From Desulfobacula sp. (GTDB taxonomy: Bacteria; Desulfobacterota; Desulfobacteria; Desulfobacterales; Desulfobacteraceae), in contig JAOZRI010000004.1 of the NCBI GenBank assembly GCA_029940235.1, forward strand, positions 1-24,077: a stretch of 24,077 bases of DNA. The letters run 5' to 3'. Every line of letters begins with the position of its first letter. Within the stretch, counting starts at the first letter, position 1. A program made the translations under genes and the position numbers. The notes below the pieces were generated by a model. That model made no database searches and had not been told where the DNA came from. It saw only the letters and a program-made list of their open reading frames with translations. Below are positions 8,328 through 15,199 of the stretch, piece by piece.

Positions 8328-8678
8328 TTAAAAATTAAAGACTTTTGCTGCAACAGCCATGTCAATGAGATGGGGGCCTCCGTCAAGGAGCATATTGTTA
8401 AAAAATTTTGCTTCATCAATTTTACGGTTTTTTGCACAGGGAGTACAGATTCCTGTGGCAACCTCATTTTCCACAAGATATGGCAGATAATCTCCAGGAC
8501 AGTCACCTGTATCGGTTTTTAGACTTAAATCCCTATCCTGATTTGCCCACATAACACCACCATCAATAAAAAACATATCAACATGGTGCCCCTTTGAGTG
8601 GGCAATTTTGGCAAATTGAAAACATCTTGTGGCATTTTCATTATCGTCTTTACTTAACACAAATAAAAAATTACTCAT
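8328..8678 (-). CDS. DsrE-family small protein
   Basis: A 116-residue protein with the DsrE/YchN-like fold signature: an N-terminal MSNFLFVLSKDD strand-loop, a central HHVDMFFIDGGVMWAN segment and the cysteine motif GICTPCAKNRKI (C78 and C81), ending in LIDMAVAAKVFNF. Family members are soluble, often multimeric, and some carry sulfur on a conserved cysteine in sulfurtransfer or sulfur oxidation; others have no known role. C19 and C60 are additional cysteines. The ATG at 8678 has AAGGAG 6 bases upstream; a TTG two codons earlier is less likely. It is a single gene, convergent with the oxidoreductase operon and divergent from rpsF. A direct part in dissimilatory sulfur metabolism is not shown, because no dsr genes are nearby. 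Confidence 0.82.
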   Translation of the reverse strand: MSNFLFVLSKDDNENATRCFQFAKIAHSKGHHVDMFFIDGGVMWANQDRDLSLKTDTGDCPGDYLPYLVENEVATGICTPCAKNRKIDEAKFFNNMLLDGGPHLIDMAVAAKVFNF

Positions 8679-8713
8679 GAGCAACTCCTTTTTTTTAAAT
8701 TTCTTTCAAAGTT

Positions 8714-8743
8714 AACATATACTAAAGATTAATATCAACTCAA
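8714..8743 (-). promoter_or_regulatory. Candidate promoter of the DsrE-like gene
   Basis: On the minus strand TTGAGT (complement of 8738-8743) and TATGTT (8714-8719) are separated by 18 bases. Both match the sigma70 boxes in four of six positions, and they lie about 36 bases before the start codon. Confidence 0.35.
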
Positions 8744-8955
8744 TATTTATTATAAAAACACCACATGCGAACTGTTTCAGAGTAACAATTTTAAAGATTA
8801 AGCATTAAACAGATGATAAACAGTTTGAAACATTATTCAAAGGTCAATTTATAGAGGTTGCAAGCAATAAAAAGATTGACCTAAACAATGATTAATGTTA
8901 AAAGTAACGGTTTGTATGCAATACTATATTTAATAGATATTGTGATTTATATTAA
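8744..8955. other. Non-coding stretch between the DsrE-like gene and the rpsF leader
   Basis: Part of a 326-base gap without a convincing gene. It holds an imperfect inverted repeat (8768-8777 with 8818-8827, about ten pairs including one G-U, 40 bases apart). It also has a TTGACC at 8876-8881 that could be a -35 box for rpsF, and TATATT at 8925-8930, but no well-spaced partner for either. The rpsF promoter presumably lies here. Confidence 0.4.
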
Positions 8956-8998
8956 TCCTTGCTCTGATGCAAATATCAGGGCTTTATATCCGTAAGGA
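8956..8998 (+). promoter_or_regulatory. rpsF leader RNA resembling the S6:S18 autoregulatory motif
   Basis: The leader can form two stacked helices. An outer stem pairs TCCTT (8956-8960) with AAGGA (8994-8998). An inner stem pairs GCTCTGAT (8961-8968) with ATCAGGGC (8975-8982), closing a six-base loop. The 3' side between them is an 11-base bulge that contains CCG at 8990-8992. The published S6:S18-binding leader of rpsF has this layout: a bulge with a conserved CCG beside a stem that takes in the ribosome binding site. Here the outer stem covers the Shine-Dalgarno AAGGAG just ahead of the ATG at 9005, so binding by the S6:S18 pair could shut off translation of the operon. The fold was worked out by hand; identification with the known motif is inference from layout. 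Confidence 0.7.
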
Positions 8999-9004
8999 GA
9001 GACA

Positions 9005-9442
9005 ATGAGGAAGTATGAAACAGTAGTTATTTTAAATCCTGATCTCAAAGATCAAGCTCGTACAGATCTACTTGACAGGATTAAAAATATCATTTCCAAA
9101 GAGAGTGGTATTCTTTTAGATCTTGATGAGTGGGGCAATAAAAAACTTGCCTATGAAATTAAGAAAAAATTACGCGGGTTTTATGTTTGTGTTACTTATG
9201 GCGGAACAGGAGATCTTGTTAAAGAACTTGAGAGAAACCTGCGCCTGAGTGATGATGTGTTAAAATTTATGACACTCCTTCTTTCAGCTGATGTTACTGT
9301 GGAACAACTTGAAGAAGAAGCCAAAGGGGATCAAGAAGAAGTTTCGGATGAGGCAGAAGAAAAACCTGTTGAAGAAGAGACAATTGATGAAAAAACTCCC
9401 GAGGATGACAAAAAAGTTGAAGAGACTAAAGAAGAAGCTTAA
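9005..9442 (+). CDS. rpsF: 30S ribosomal protein S6
   Basis: Small-subunit protein that binds with S18 to the platform of the 30S subunit. The 145-residue product starts MRKYETVVILNPDL and has the family's GGILLDLDEWGNKKLAYEIKK-like stretch (here SGILLDLDEWG) followed by RGFYVCVTYGG and ERNLRLSDDVLKFM. The fold ends near residue 100. About 40 further residues form a very acidic tail rich in Glu, Asp and Lys, which is likely disordered; E. coli S6 has a shorter acidic tail modified by RimK. AAGGAG precedes the ATG and lies inside the leader structure. It is first in the rpsF-rpsR-DUF2232-rplI block, and no ssb gene separates it from rpsR. Confidence 0.97.
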   Translation: MRKYETVVILNPDLKDQARTDLLDRIKNIISKESGILLDLDEWGNKKLAYEIKKKLRGFYVCVTYGGTGDLVKELERNLRLSDDVLKFMTLLLSADVTVEQLEEEAKGDQEEVSDEAEEKPVEEETIDEKTPEDDKKVEETKEEA

Positions 9443-9468
9443 ATTTTTAATATTGGAGACAAACAATA

Positions 9469-9732
9469 ATGTATAATCGTGGCAACCAAAGAGGCGGAGG
9501 TAAAAACAGATTTTATCAACGTCGTAAAATATGTAGATTCTGTGTGGATAAAGAACTTGAGATTAACTATAAAACTCCAAAAGCTCTTAGACAGTTCATT
9601 ACAGAACGTGGAAAAATAATTCCCAGAAGAATAACTGGCACATGTGCTAAACATCAGCGCCAGCTTACCATTGCAATCAAACAATCGCGTCAGATCGCAA
9701 TGCTGCCCTTTGTTGGCAGACCAATGTATTAA
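9469..9732 (+). CDS. rpsR: 30S ribosomal protein S18
   Basis: S18, the partner of S6 on the 30S platform. The 87 residues have the family core [21 protein letters not shown], broken here as [10 protein letters not shown] and [10 protein letters not shown], and end with [20 protein letters not shown]22, C25, C59 and H62 (ICRFC and CAKH) form the zinc-binding set of the metal-containing S18 form. A GGAG lies about 10 bases before the ATG. It follows rpsF by 26 bases and is surely in the same transcript. Confidence 0.97.
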   Translation: MYNRGNQRGGGKNRFYQRRKICRFCVDKELEINYKTPKALRQFITERGKIIPRRITGTCAKHQRQLTIAIKQSRQIAMLPFVGRPMY

Positions 9733-9753
9733 AAAGATTAAAGAGCATTGCAG

Positions 9754-10713
9754 ATGACTGGCACAATAATACAGCCCACAGCAATAAAGGATATTCTAAC
9801 GGGTATCTTTCTATGCATACTGATCATTTCCATTATTTATATAATGCCTTTGATCGGTGTATTTGCATGGATGTTTCTTCCTCTGCCTGTTTTATTCTAC
9901 AGACTTAAGTCAGGAAGAAAAGGCGGTGCAATCATCATGGTTGCAAGCCTTGCTGTATTAATTATATCCACCAGTAACTTTGCACTTAATACACTCTATT
10001 TTGGTTCCCTGTTATTGACAGGTTTCTTCCTTGGTGATTTTATAGAGCAGCATTTAAGAGTTGAAAAAATCATTCTTTATACAGGGCTTGCAGTTCTAAC
10101 AGCCTGTATGACAGTTCTGTTTTTATACTCTTTAACTTTTACTCAAGGGATTGATCAGCTGATTTCAAATTATATTACACGATATCAGGCCCTGTCAACA
10201 CAGCTTTTTTCCCACTCTGCTGAGCTTTATCCGGAAATGAAAATTGACAAGCAAATGCTTGCAAAAGCCAGTTCATTGCTGGTTAGTGCCTTTCCGTCAA
10301 TATTTATCAACTCATATCTTACCATGATATGGCTTAATATTTTATTGATTAAAAGGCTGCTCAAAACCAAAGGAATCATTGTTAAAAGCATTGAAAATTT
10401 AGACCATTGGAAGGCACCTGAGTATCTGGTGTTTGGAGTAATTGGTTTATCTGTTCTAATGTTTTTCCCCATGGGTGTCTTAACCATATTTGCTTTAAAC
10501 AGTTTAATCATTTTAATGTTTGTCTATTTTTTCCAGGGAATTGCCATTGTATCATTTTTATTTACTAAAAAGAGTTCTCCCTTTGCATTAAGATCATTTT
10601 TTTATATCTTGATTGCGATTCAACCTCTTTTCATGTTCCTTGTTATTGGATTAGGATTATTTGATACATGGTTCAATTTTAGAAAACTTGATACAGCTTG
10701 TAAAAAAAAATAA
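9754..10713 (+). CDS. DUF2232 (YybS-like) multi-pass membrane protein
   Basis: A 319-residue integral membrane protein of unknown function with about eight hydrophobic segments spread over its length. The C-terminal pattern FFQGIAIVSFLF, then FFYILIAIQPLFMF and LGLFDTWFNFRK, is characteristic of the DUF2232 family, which commonly sits in this operon between rpsR and rplI in related bacteria. The family also resembles energy-coupling S-component-like membrane proteins, but no ligand is known. I choose the ATG at 9754; a TTG two codons upstream is in frame, and the ribosome site (AAGAG) is weak for either. The gap to rpsR is only 21 bases. Confidence 0.85.
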   Translation: MTGTIIQPTAIKDILTGIFLCILIISIIYIMPLIGVFAWMFLPLPVLFYRLKSGRKGGAIIMVASLAVLIISTSNFALNTLYFGSLLLTGFFLGDFIEQHLRVEKIILYTGLAVLTACMTVLFLYSLTFTQGIDQLISNYITRYQALSTQLFSHSAELYPEMKIDKQMLAKASSLLVSAFPSIFINSYLTMIWLNILLIKRLLKTKGIIVKSIENLDHWKAPEYLVFGVIGLSVLMFFPMGVLTIFALNSLIILMFVYFFQGIAIVSFLFTKKSSPFALRSFFYILIAIQPLFMFLVIGLGLFDTWFNFRKLDTACKKK

Positions 10714-10723
10714 ATTGAAAAGT

Positions 10724-10755
10724 CAGTCTTATTAAACTTAAGGCTGGATCTTTTT
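10724..10755 (+). terminator. Weak hairpin before rplI, possible attenuator
   Basis: CAGTCTT (10724-10730) can pair with AAGGCTG (10740-10746), seven pairs with one G-U and a nine-base loop. Five T follow after four bases, and the T run abuts the GGAGG of rplI. It could be a partial terminator that lowers rplI expression or simply a weak fold. Confidence 0.3.
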
Positions 10756-10765
10756 GGAGGTATAA

Positions 10766-11224
10766 ATGAAAATTATATTAAAAGAAACCATTGACACACT
10801 CGGCATTGCAGGGGCAGAATGTAATGTTGCCGAAGGTTATGGCCGCAACTATCTTCTACCCCAGGGCAAGGCTATTCTTGCCACACCACAAAATCGAAGG
10901 GTCATGGAGCAGACAAAGGCAAAGCTTGAACTTCAGATTGCCAAAGAGCGCAAGCTTGCTGAAGAGATGGCTGATAAAATCAAAGAAGTTGTATGTACAA
11001 TTAAGGCCAAGGTGCATGAAGAAGAGCGCCTTTATGGGTCAGTCACTACCCATGATATAAAAGCTTCTCTAAATGATCAGGATATTGAGTTGGAACGCCG
11101 TTCCATCTTGCTTGCTGAACCCATTAAAGAAGTTGGTGAATATAAAGTACCTATCCGCCTTTATAAGGATGTTGAGCCTGAAATAACTGTAAAAGTTATT
11201 CCTGAAGAGAAAGAGAAGAAATAG
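10766..11224 (+). CDS. rplI: 50S ribosomal protein L9
   Basis: Elongated large-subunit protein at the base of the L1 stalk. The 152 residues have the N-terminal domain MKIILKETIDTLG followed by VAEGYGRNYLLPQGKA, which includes the GYxRNYLxPxG signature. A long charged central helix (about 42-75) links to the C-terminal domain (GSVTTHDI, then GEYKVPIRLYKDVEPEITVKV). The length is normal. A strong GGAGG lies 6 bases before the ATG. It ends the ribosomal part of this block, with a strong terminator right after the stop. Confidence 0.97.
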   Translation: MKIILKETIDTLGIAGAECNVAEGYGRNYLLPQGKAILATPQNRRVMEQTKAKLELQIAKERKLAEEMADKIKEVVCTIKAKVHEEERLYGSVTTHDIKASLNDQDIELERRSILLAEPIKEVGEYKVPIRLYKDVEPEITVKVIPEEKEKK

Positions 11225-11231
11225 AGCTACA

Positions 11232-11267
11232 TATCCGGGAAGATTAATAATCTTCCCGGATACTTTT
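11232..11267 (+). terminator. Rho-independent terminator after rplI
   Basis: A perfect 14-bp stem (11232-11245 with 11249-11262) with a loop of three bases and a GC-rich centre is followed by CTTTTC. It lies 8 bases past the rplI stop and separates the ribosomal operon from dnaB. Confidence 0.85.
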
Positions 11268-11330
11268 CAAACCAGATTCCTCTCTTAATGGAGAGTTATC
11301 TTACAATGAGATATATTTTTAAATTATATT

Positions 11331-12710
11331 GTGTTAAAAACCAACAAAACCACCACAGATCCTCTTTTAAACAAAATTCCTCCCCATGATATTGAGGCGG
11401 AAGAGTCAATATTAAGTGCAATATTTATTAATAATGACAGCCTTCTTGATATTATAGATATCTTATCGCCCGACGACTTTTACAAAGGCGCCCATAAAAA
11501 AATATTCAGTATCATTGTTGAACTTGCCAACAAACAGGAACCTGCAGACCTTATTACAGTTGCCAATGGACTTAAAGAGAAAAATCAGCTTGAAAGTGTT
11601 GGTGGAGCTGCCTACCTTGCTGCAATTTCCGATGCAGCTCCCATTGCTGTAAATGCAGTATATTATGCCAAAATTATTAGAGGCAAAGCTTCTTTAAGGC
11701 AGCTTATAACATCTTCTTCTCAAATAATTGAAAAATGCCTGGAGGATAAAGGCGACTTTGATGAGATACTAGATTTTGCCGAGACTTCTATGTTTAAAAT
11801 TTCAGAAAAAAAAGATCAGAAATCTTTTCAGGAACTTGGTGATTTAATTAATATCAATATTGATAAACTTGAAGAGAGGCAGGGAAGTGACGGCGGCCTT
11901 TCAGGACTTTCCACAGGATATTTAAAATTAAATCATATTACTTCTGGTCTGCAGAGATCTGATCTAATTATCCTTGCTGCAAGACCAAGTATGGGAAAAA
12001 CAGCCCTTGCATTAAACATTGCCAGAAATGTTGCTGTGGAAGAGAGAAAACCCGTTGCGGTTTTCTCCCTGGAAATGTCCAATGAACAGCTCTCCATGAG
12101 GCTATTAACCTCTGAGGCCCGTATAGATTCCAACAGGCTTCGAACAGGCTTTATAAGTCAGGAAGACTGGCAGAATGCAACAGATGCCGCCGGCATGTTA
12201 AATGAACTGCCTGTTTTTATTGATGACACTCCCAATATCACAGCAATGGAAATAAGAGCAAAATCAAGAAAACTGTTTCAAAAGCATAATGAACTCGGTC
12301 TTATAATAATTGATTATCTTCAATTGATGAAGCCTCCTTTTAGAACAGATAGAAGAGATCTTGAGATTGCTGAAATATCAAGATCATTAAAAGCACTTGC
12401 CAAAGAGCTCGATGTTCCCATCATGGCTTTATCACAGCTCAATCGAATGCTTGAACAACGATCTGACAAACGCCCAATGCTCTCTGATCTTAGAGAGTCT
12501 GGCGCCCTTGAGCAGGATGCTGATATTGTAGCCTTTATTTACAGGGATGAGGTTTACAATAAAGAGCCTGACAACCCTAAAAAAGGGACTGCTGAAATTA
12601 TTGTGGCAAAAAACAGAAATGGCGCCACAGGTACGGCTTTTATGCATTTTCTTGGTCAATACACCCGCTTTGAGGAGCTTGCTCCAGATGCATACCAGGA
12701 ATTTGAATGA
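11331..12710 (+). CDS. dnaB: Replicative DNA helicase DnaB
   Basis: Hexameric helicase that unwinds DNA at the replication fork. The 459 residues show the N-terminal primase-interacting domain (PPHDIEAEESILSAIF from 17), and the RecA-type motor has Walker A ARPSMGKT (217-224), FSLEMS (245-250), Walker B LIIIDYLQLM (324-333) and DLRESGALEQDAD (386-398). The terminal KNRNG (428-432) lies near the subunit-interface arginine region. No intein is present. The start is GTG at 11331 with no clear Shine-Dalgarno sequence. The N-terminal residues are in line with the family, and no other in-frame ATG occurs before the conserved region. The gene overlaps hflX by 4 bases (ATGA). The promoter must lie in the short gap after the rplI terminator, but I could not define it. 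Confidence 0.96.
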   Translation: MLKTNKTTTDPLLNKIPPHDIEAEESILSAIFINNDSLLDIIDILSPDDFYKGAHKKIFSIIVELANKQEPADLITVANGLKEKNQLESVGGAAYLAAISDAAPIAVNAVYYAKIIRGKASLRQLITSSSQIIEKCLEDKGDFDEILDFAETSMFKISEKKDQKSFQELGDLININIDKLEERQGSDGGLSGLSTGYLKLNHITSGLQRSDLIILAARPSMGKTALALNIARNVAVEERKPVAVFSLEMSNEQLSMRLLTSEARIDSNRLRTGFISQEDWQNATDAAGMLNELPVFIDDTPNITAMEIRAKSRKLFQKHNELGLIIIDYLQLMKPPFRTDRRDLEIAEISRSLKALAKELDVPIMALSQLNRMLEQRSDKRPMLSDLRESGALEQDADIVAFIYRDEVYNKEPDNPKKGTAEIIVAKNRNGATGTAFMHFLGQYTRFEELAPDAYQEFE

Positions 12711-14329
12711 AAAAAAAACTTTTTGGTAATACTTCCGGCCTGCGAAAAACCCAGCTAAAAACCATAGAATCACTCTATACCTTTAATACGCATCCTCAAT
12801 TCATTATCGAGCCTCAGATTGCACAACTGCTGGTCAGAATGTCCCATGAAATCAAAAGACAGATAGGGCTTCTCATTGACCGTAATGGCAGGATCATCTA
12901 TGTTCTTCTTGGTGATGCACACAAAGTTGTCATACCGGTAACTTCGGGGTATATGGCAATTCCCGGTAAGCTGAAGGGACTTCGCCTTATTCATACCCAT
13001 TTAAAAGATGAACCGCTTACTCAGGATGATTTAACTGACCTTGCTTTACTGCGCTTAGATTATATAACTGCCATCTGTATCACCCCAGATGGAACACCAG
13101 GAAAAGTTTATTCCGGGCATATCCTGCCGGGTGAAGATTCAATTCCCTATCAGATTACCAAGAGCGGCAGTATTAACAGACTTGATATTGATTGTCTTAC
13201 TCAAATTAAAGCTCTTGAAACTGAGCTTACAAAAAAAAATTCTTTATATAAACCAGAATCCGGCAGTGAAAACGCATTTTTAATCAATGCAACAACTTTA
13301 AATCCAAAGGAAGCCTGGGCTTCCATGGATGAACTTAAAGAGCTTTGCAAAACCAGTCATATCAATGTAGTTGGTACAGCAATTCAGAGGCGTAAAACCA
13401 TTGATCCAAAATTTGTTGTGGGCAGAGGAAAGCTTTCCAGCCTTATTATCTCTGCTATTCAAAAATATGCAAGCATGCTTGTATTTGACACAGAGCTGTC
13501 AGCTTCCCAGATACGTTCAATCACTGATTTTGTTGAAATCAAAGTGATTGACAGAACCCAGCTTATCCTAGATATCTTTGCAAGACAGGCAAAATCAAGG
13601 GAGGGAAAATTTCAGGTGGAACTTGCTCAAATGGAATACCTTCTGCCGCGTTTGATTACTAAAAACACTGCCATGTCGAGGCTAACAGGCGGAATCGGCG
13701 GCAGGGGCCCTGGAGAGACAAAGCTTGAACTTAACAGGCGAAGGGTTCGCGACAGAATCAACCGCCTCAAAAAAGAGATAAAAAAAATATATAAACAGAG
13801 AAATCAGCAGAAATCACGTCGTAAAAGAAGAAACCTGCCTGTCATTTCAATTGTAGGCTATACAAATGCCGGCAAATCCACCCTGCTCAACACTTTAACA
13901 CAAAGTAAAATCATTGCTGCAAATCGTCTGTTTGCGACCCTTGATCCTTCCAGCAGACGGCTAAGATTTCCAAAAGATACTGAAGTTATTATTACTGATA
14001 CTGTTGGCTTTATCCAGAATCTTCCCAAAGAGTTGATGCAGGCTTTTCATGCCACCCTTGAAGAGCTCAACGATGCCGATGTTATTTTACATGTAATAGA
14101 TATAAGCAATCCAAGATATATACAGCAAAAAGAGTCTGTTGAAAAAATTTTAAAAAGTTTAAAATTAAATACTACCCCTACCCTGCTGTTATTTAATAAA
14201 ACTGATCAAATTAAGCTTGACTCTTTTAATGATCAGTGGCTGCTCAAGCAGGGATTCCCAATTTGCGCAACCAGAAAGCAGACATTAAAACCATTGATTG
14301 AAAAATTAGAATTAATGGTTAAGATATAA
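12707..14329 (+). CDS. hflX: Long-form GTPase HflX
   Basis: Ribosome-associated GTPase that can split stalled 70S ribosomes. At 540 residues it is about 110 longer than the E. coli protein. The HflX-specific subdomain is at about 190-375, including VVGRGKL and the glycine-rich GGIGGRGPGETKLELNRR (328-345). The GTPase domain has G1 GYTNAGKS (384-391), switch I TLDPSSRR (411-418), G3 DTVG (431-434) and G4 NKTD (497-500). Residues about 1-160 form an extra N-terminal domain, found in long HflX forms, with IGLLIDRNGRI, HTHL (96-99) and LTQDDLTDLALLRLD. That region looks somewhat like a JAB/MPN fold. The start overlaps the dnaB stop, with AGGA 6 bases before it, so translation is coupled. Confidence 0.95.
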   Translation: MKKKLFGNTSGLRKTQLKTIESLYTFNTHPQFIIEPQIAQLLVRMSHEIKRQIGLLIDRNGRIIYVLLGDAHKVVIPVTSGYMAIPGKLKGLRLIHTHLKDEPLTQDDLTDLALLRLDYITAICITPDGTPGKVYSGHILPGEDSIPYQITKSGSINRLDIDCLTQIKALETELTKKNSLYKPESGSENAFLINATTLNPKEAWASMDELKELCKTSHINVVGTAIQRRKTIDPKFVVGRGKLSSLIISAIQKYASMLVFDTELSASQIRSITDFVEIKVIDRTQLILDIFARQAKSREGKFQVELAQMEYLLPRLITKNTAMSRLTGGIGGRGPGETKLELNRRRVRDRINRLKKEIKKIYKQRNQQKSRRKRRNLPVISIVGYTNAGKSTLLNTLTQSKIIAANRLFATLDPSSRRLRFPKDTEVIITDTVGFIQNLPKELMQAFHATLEELNDADVILHVIDISNPRYIQQKESVEKILKSLKLNTTPTLLLFNKTDQIKLDSFNDQWLLKQGFPICATRKQTLKPLIEKLELMVKI

Positions 14330-14338
14330 AATTAAGTA

Positions 14339-14367
14339 TTGACCAGGACATTTTTTTAAAATAGATA
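14339..14367 (+). promoter_or_regulatory. Candidate promoter of the Cys-rich small gene
   Basis: TTGACC (14339-14344) is separated by exactly 17 bases from TAGATA (14362-14367). The -35 is good (five of six), but the -10 is weak (three of six). Confidence 0.35.
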
Positions 14368-14400
14368 AAGCTTGACTGAAAAATTATAAATGGAATGAGC

Positions 14401-14619
14401 ATGAAAATAAGAGAGATTGACCAGATTATCAACAATTCATTAAAAACAGATTCCATAGATACACCTGACTGCTTTGGAGAATTCAACAAAAAGAACAAAC
14501 TCTGCTCCGAATATTGCAGTGTTGCCATAAAATGCTGTGTCATGCATAATAAAAATCCAAAAATTGATATTATGGAACAGCTGTTAACCCATAACCATTA
14601 TGCAGTCAAACTTAACTAA
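14401..14619 (+). CDS. Small cysteine-rich protein of unknown function
   Basis: A 72-residue hypothetical protein. Its middle holds five cysteines in the arrangement CFGEF, then CSEYC, then KCC, all within about 25 residues; four of them could bind a metal or an iron-sulfur cluster. There is no signal peptide or membrane segment. I choose the second of two in-frame ATGs (14401 rather than 14395), because GGA is 6 bases ahead of it. It lies 71 bases after hflX and before the tRNA gene. Base use is like that of its neighbours. I do not recognise a named family, though similar CFGxF...C...C arrangements occur in short proteins of related bacteria. Confidence 0.6.
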   Translation: MKIREIDQIINNSLKTDSIDTPDCFGEFNKKNKLCSEYCSVAIKCCVMHNKNPKIDIMEQLLTHNHYAVKLN

Positions 14620-14642
14620 GAGACCTTTTGAAATGATTCTTA

Positions 14643-14671
14643 TTGACACTTACGATATAATCTATTATTAA
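14643..14671 (+). promoter_or_regulatory. Promoter of the tRNA-Ala gene
   Basis: A perfect TTGACA (14643-14648) is followed at 17 bases by TATTAA (14666-14671, four of six). The -10 ends 18 bases before the tRNA, leaving a short leader. A TATAAT at 14656-14661 lies too close to this -35 to be its partner. Confidence 0.6.
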
Positions 14672-14689
14672 ATAGAGGTTTTTTCATGT

Positions 14690-14765
14690 GGGGCTGTAGC
14701 TCAGCTGGGAGAGCGTACGGCTGGCAGCCGTAAGGTCAGGGGTTCGATCCCCCTCAGCTCCACCA
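14690..14765 (+). tRNA. tRNA-Ala (anticodon GGC)
   Basis: A complete 76-base cloverleaf. The acceptor stem GGGGCTG pairs with CAGCTCC and includes the G3-U70 pair that identifies alanine tRNAs. The D arm is GCTC/GAGC. The anticodon stem TACGG/CCGTA holds the loop CTGGCAG with anticodon GGC. The T arm AGGGG/CCCCT encloses TTCGATC. The discriminator A and the CCA end are encoded. It reads GCC and GCT codons. It stands alone, with its own promoter. Confidence 0.97.
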
Positions 14766-14895
14766 AATATTTAATGATTTCAATAAGCAGGATATCAAAA
14801 AACAACCAACATACTCTTTTTTCTGAAGAGGTACAAAGTCAGGGTATACAATGCCAGGTATACTGATTTATTCATTACCTGAAATGGAGATTCCC

Positions 14896-15159
14896 ATGGA
14901 TAAAACAAAAGAAATCGAAAGTAGAATAATCAGAATTAAGCTCATCGATGGAACTCAAATCAATGGGCAAGCCAACATCAATAAAAGCCATAGATACGAC
15001 CGTTTGTCAGACCTTATTGGTAGCTCTCAAGAACAATTCTTGACTATGATTAATGCCACTGTTCATGAAGATGGTTTAGACCAAGCGGTTAAATATAAAA
15101 CAATATTTATTAATAAAAATCATGTGCTTTGGGCGAGTCCTGAAGATGGACAGAAATAA
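14896..15159 (+). CDS. Small protein of unknown function (possibly DUF6812-like)
   Basis: An 87-residue soluble protein predicted to be mostly beta strands: IRIKLIDGTQINGQANI, RYDRLSDLI, FLTMINAT and KTIFINKNHVLWASP. The pattern of a short strand-rich fold that starts with a modification-like GTQINGQ turn and ends NHVLWASPED resembles small families seen in Desulfobacterota; I name DUF6812 only as a possibility. I choose the ATG at 14896 because GGAG at 14886-14889 is 6 bases upstream, while an earlier in-frame ATG at 14851 has no site. It converges with the PilZ gene, 40 bases away, with a T-rich but hairpin-free gap. Confidence 0.6.
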   Translation: MDKTKEIESRIIRIKLIDGTQINGQANINKSHRYDRLSDLIGSSQEQFLTMINATVHEDGLDQAVKYKTIFINKNHVLWASPEDGQK

Positions 15160-15199
15160 TCATGAGATACTTTTTCTTTTTTTTGAAATCACCTGGTTT

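Noticed and set aside
8888..8995. 35-codon frame directly before rpsF
   Set aside because: No Shine-Dalgarno sequence, and its 3' end overlaps the structured leader, which explains the sequence better.
12432..12773. 113-codon antisense frame across the dnaB/hflX junction
   Set aside because: Both genes on the plus strand are unmistakable; no ribosome site or family match on the antisense frame.
14656..14661. Perfect TATAAT ahead of the tRNA gene
   Set aside because: Only 7 bases after the TTGACA and with no other -35 at a proper distance; TATTAA at 14666 fits better.
14820..14880. Near-repeats of GGTATAC and a 6-bp inverted repeat (CAGGTA/TACCTG)
   Set aside because: Too short and too far apart to support an operator or terminator.
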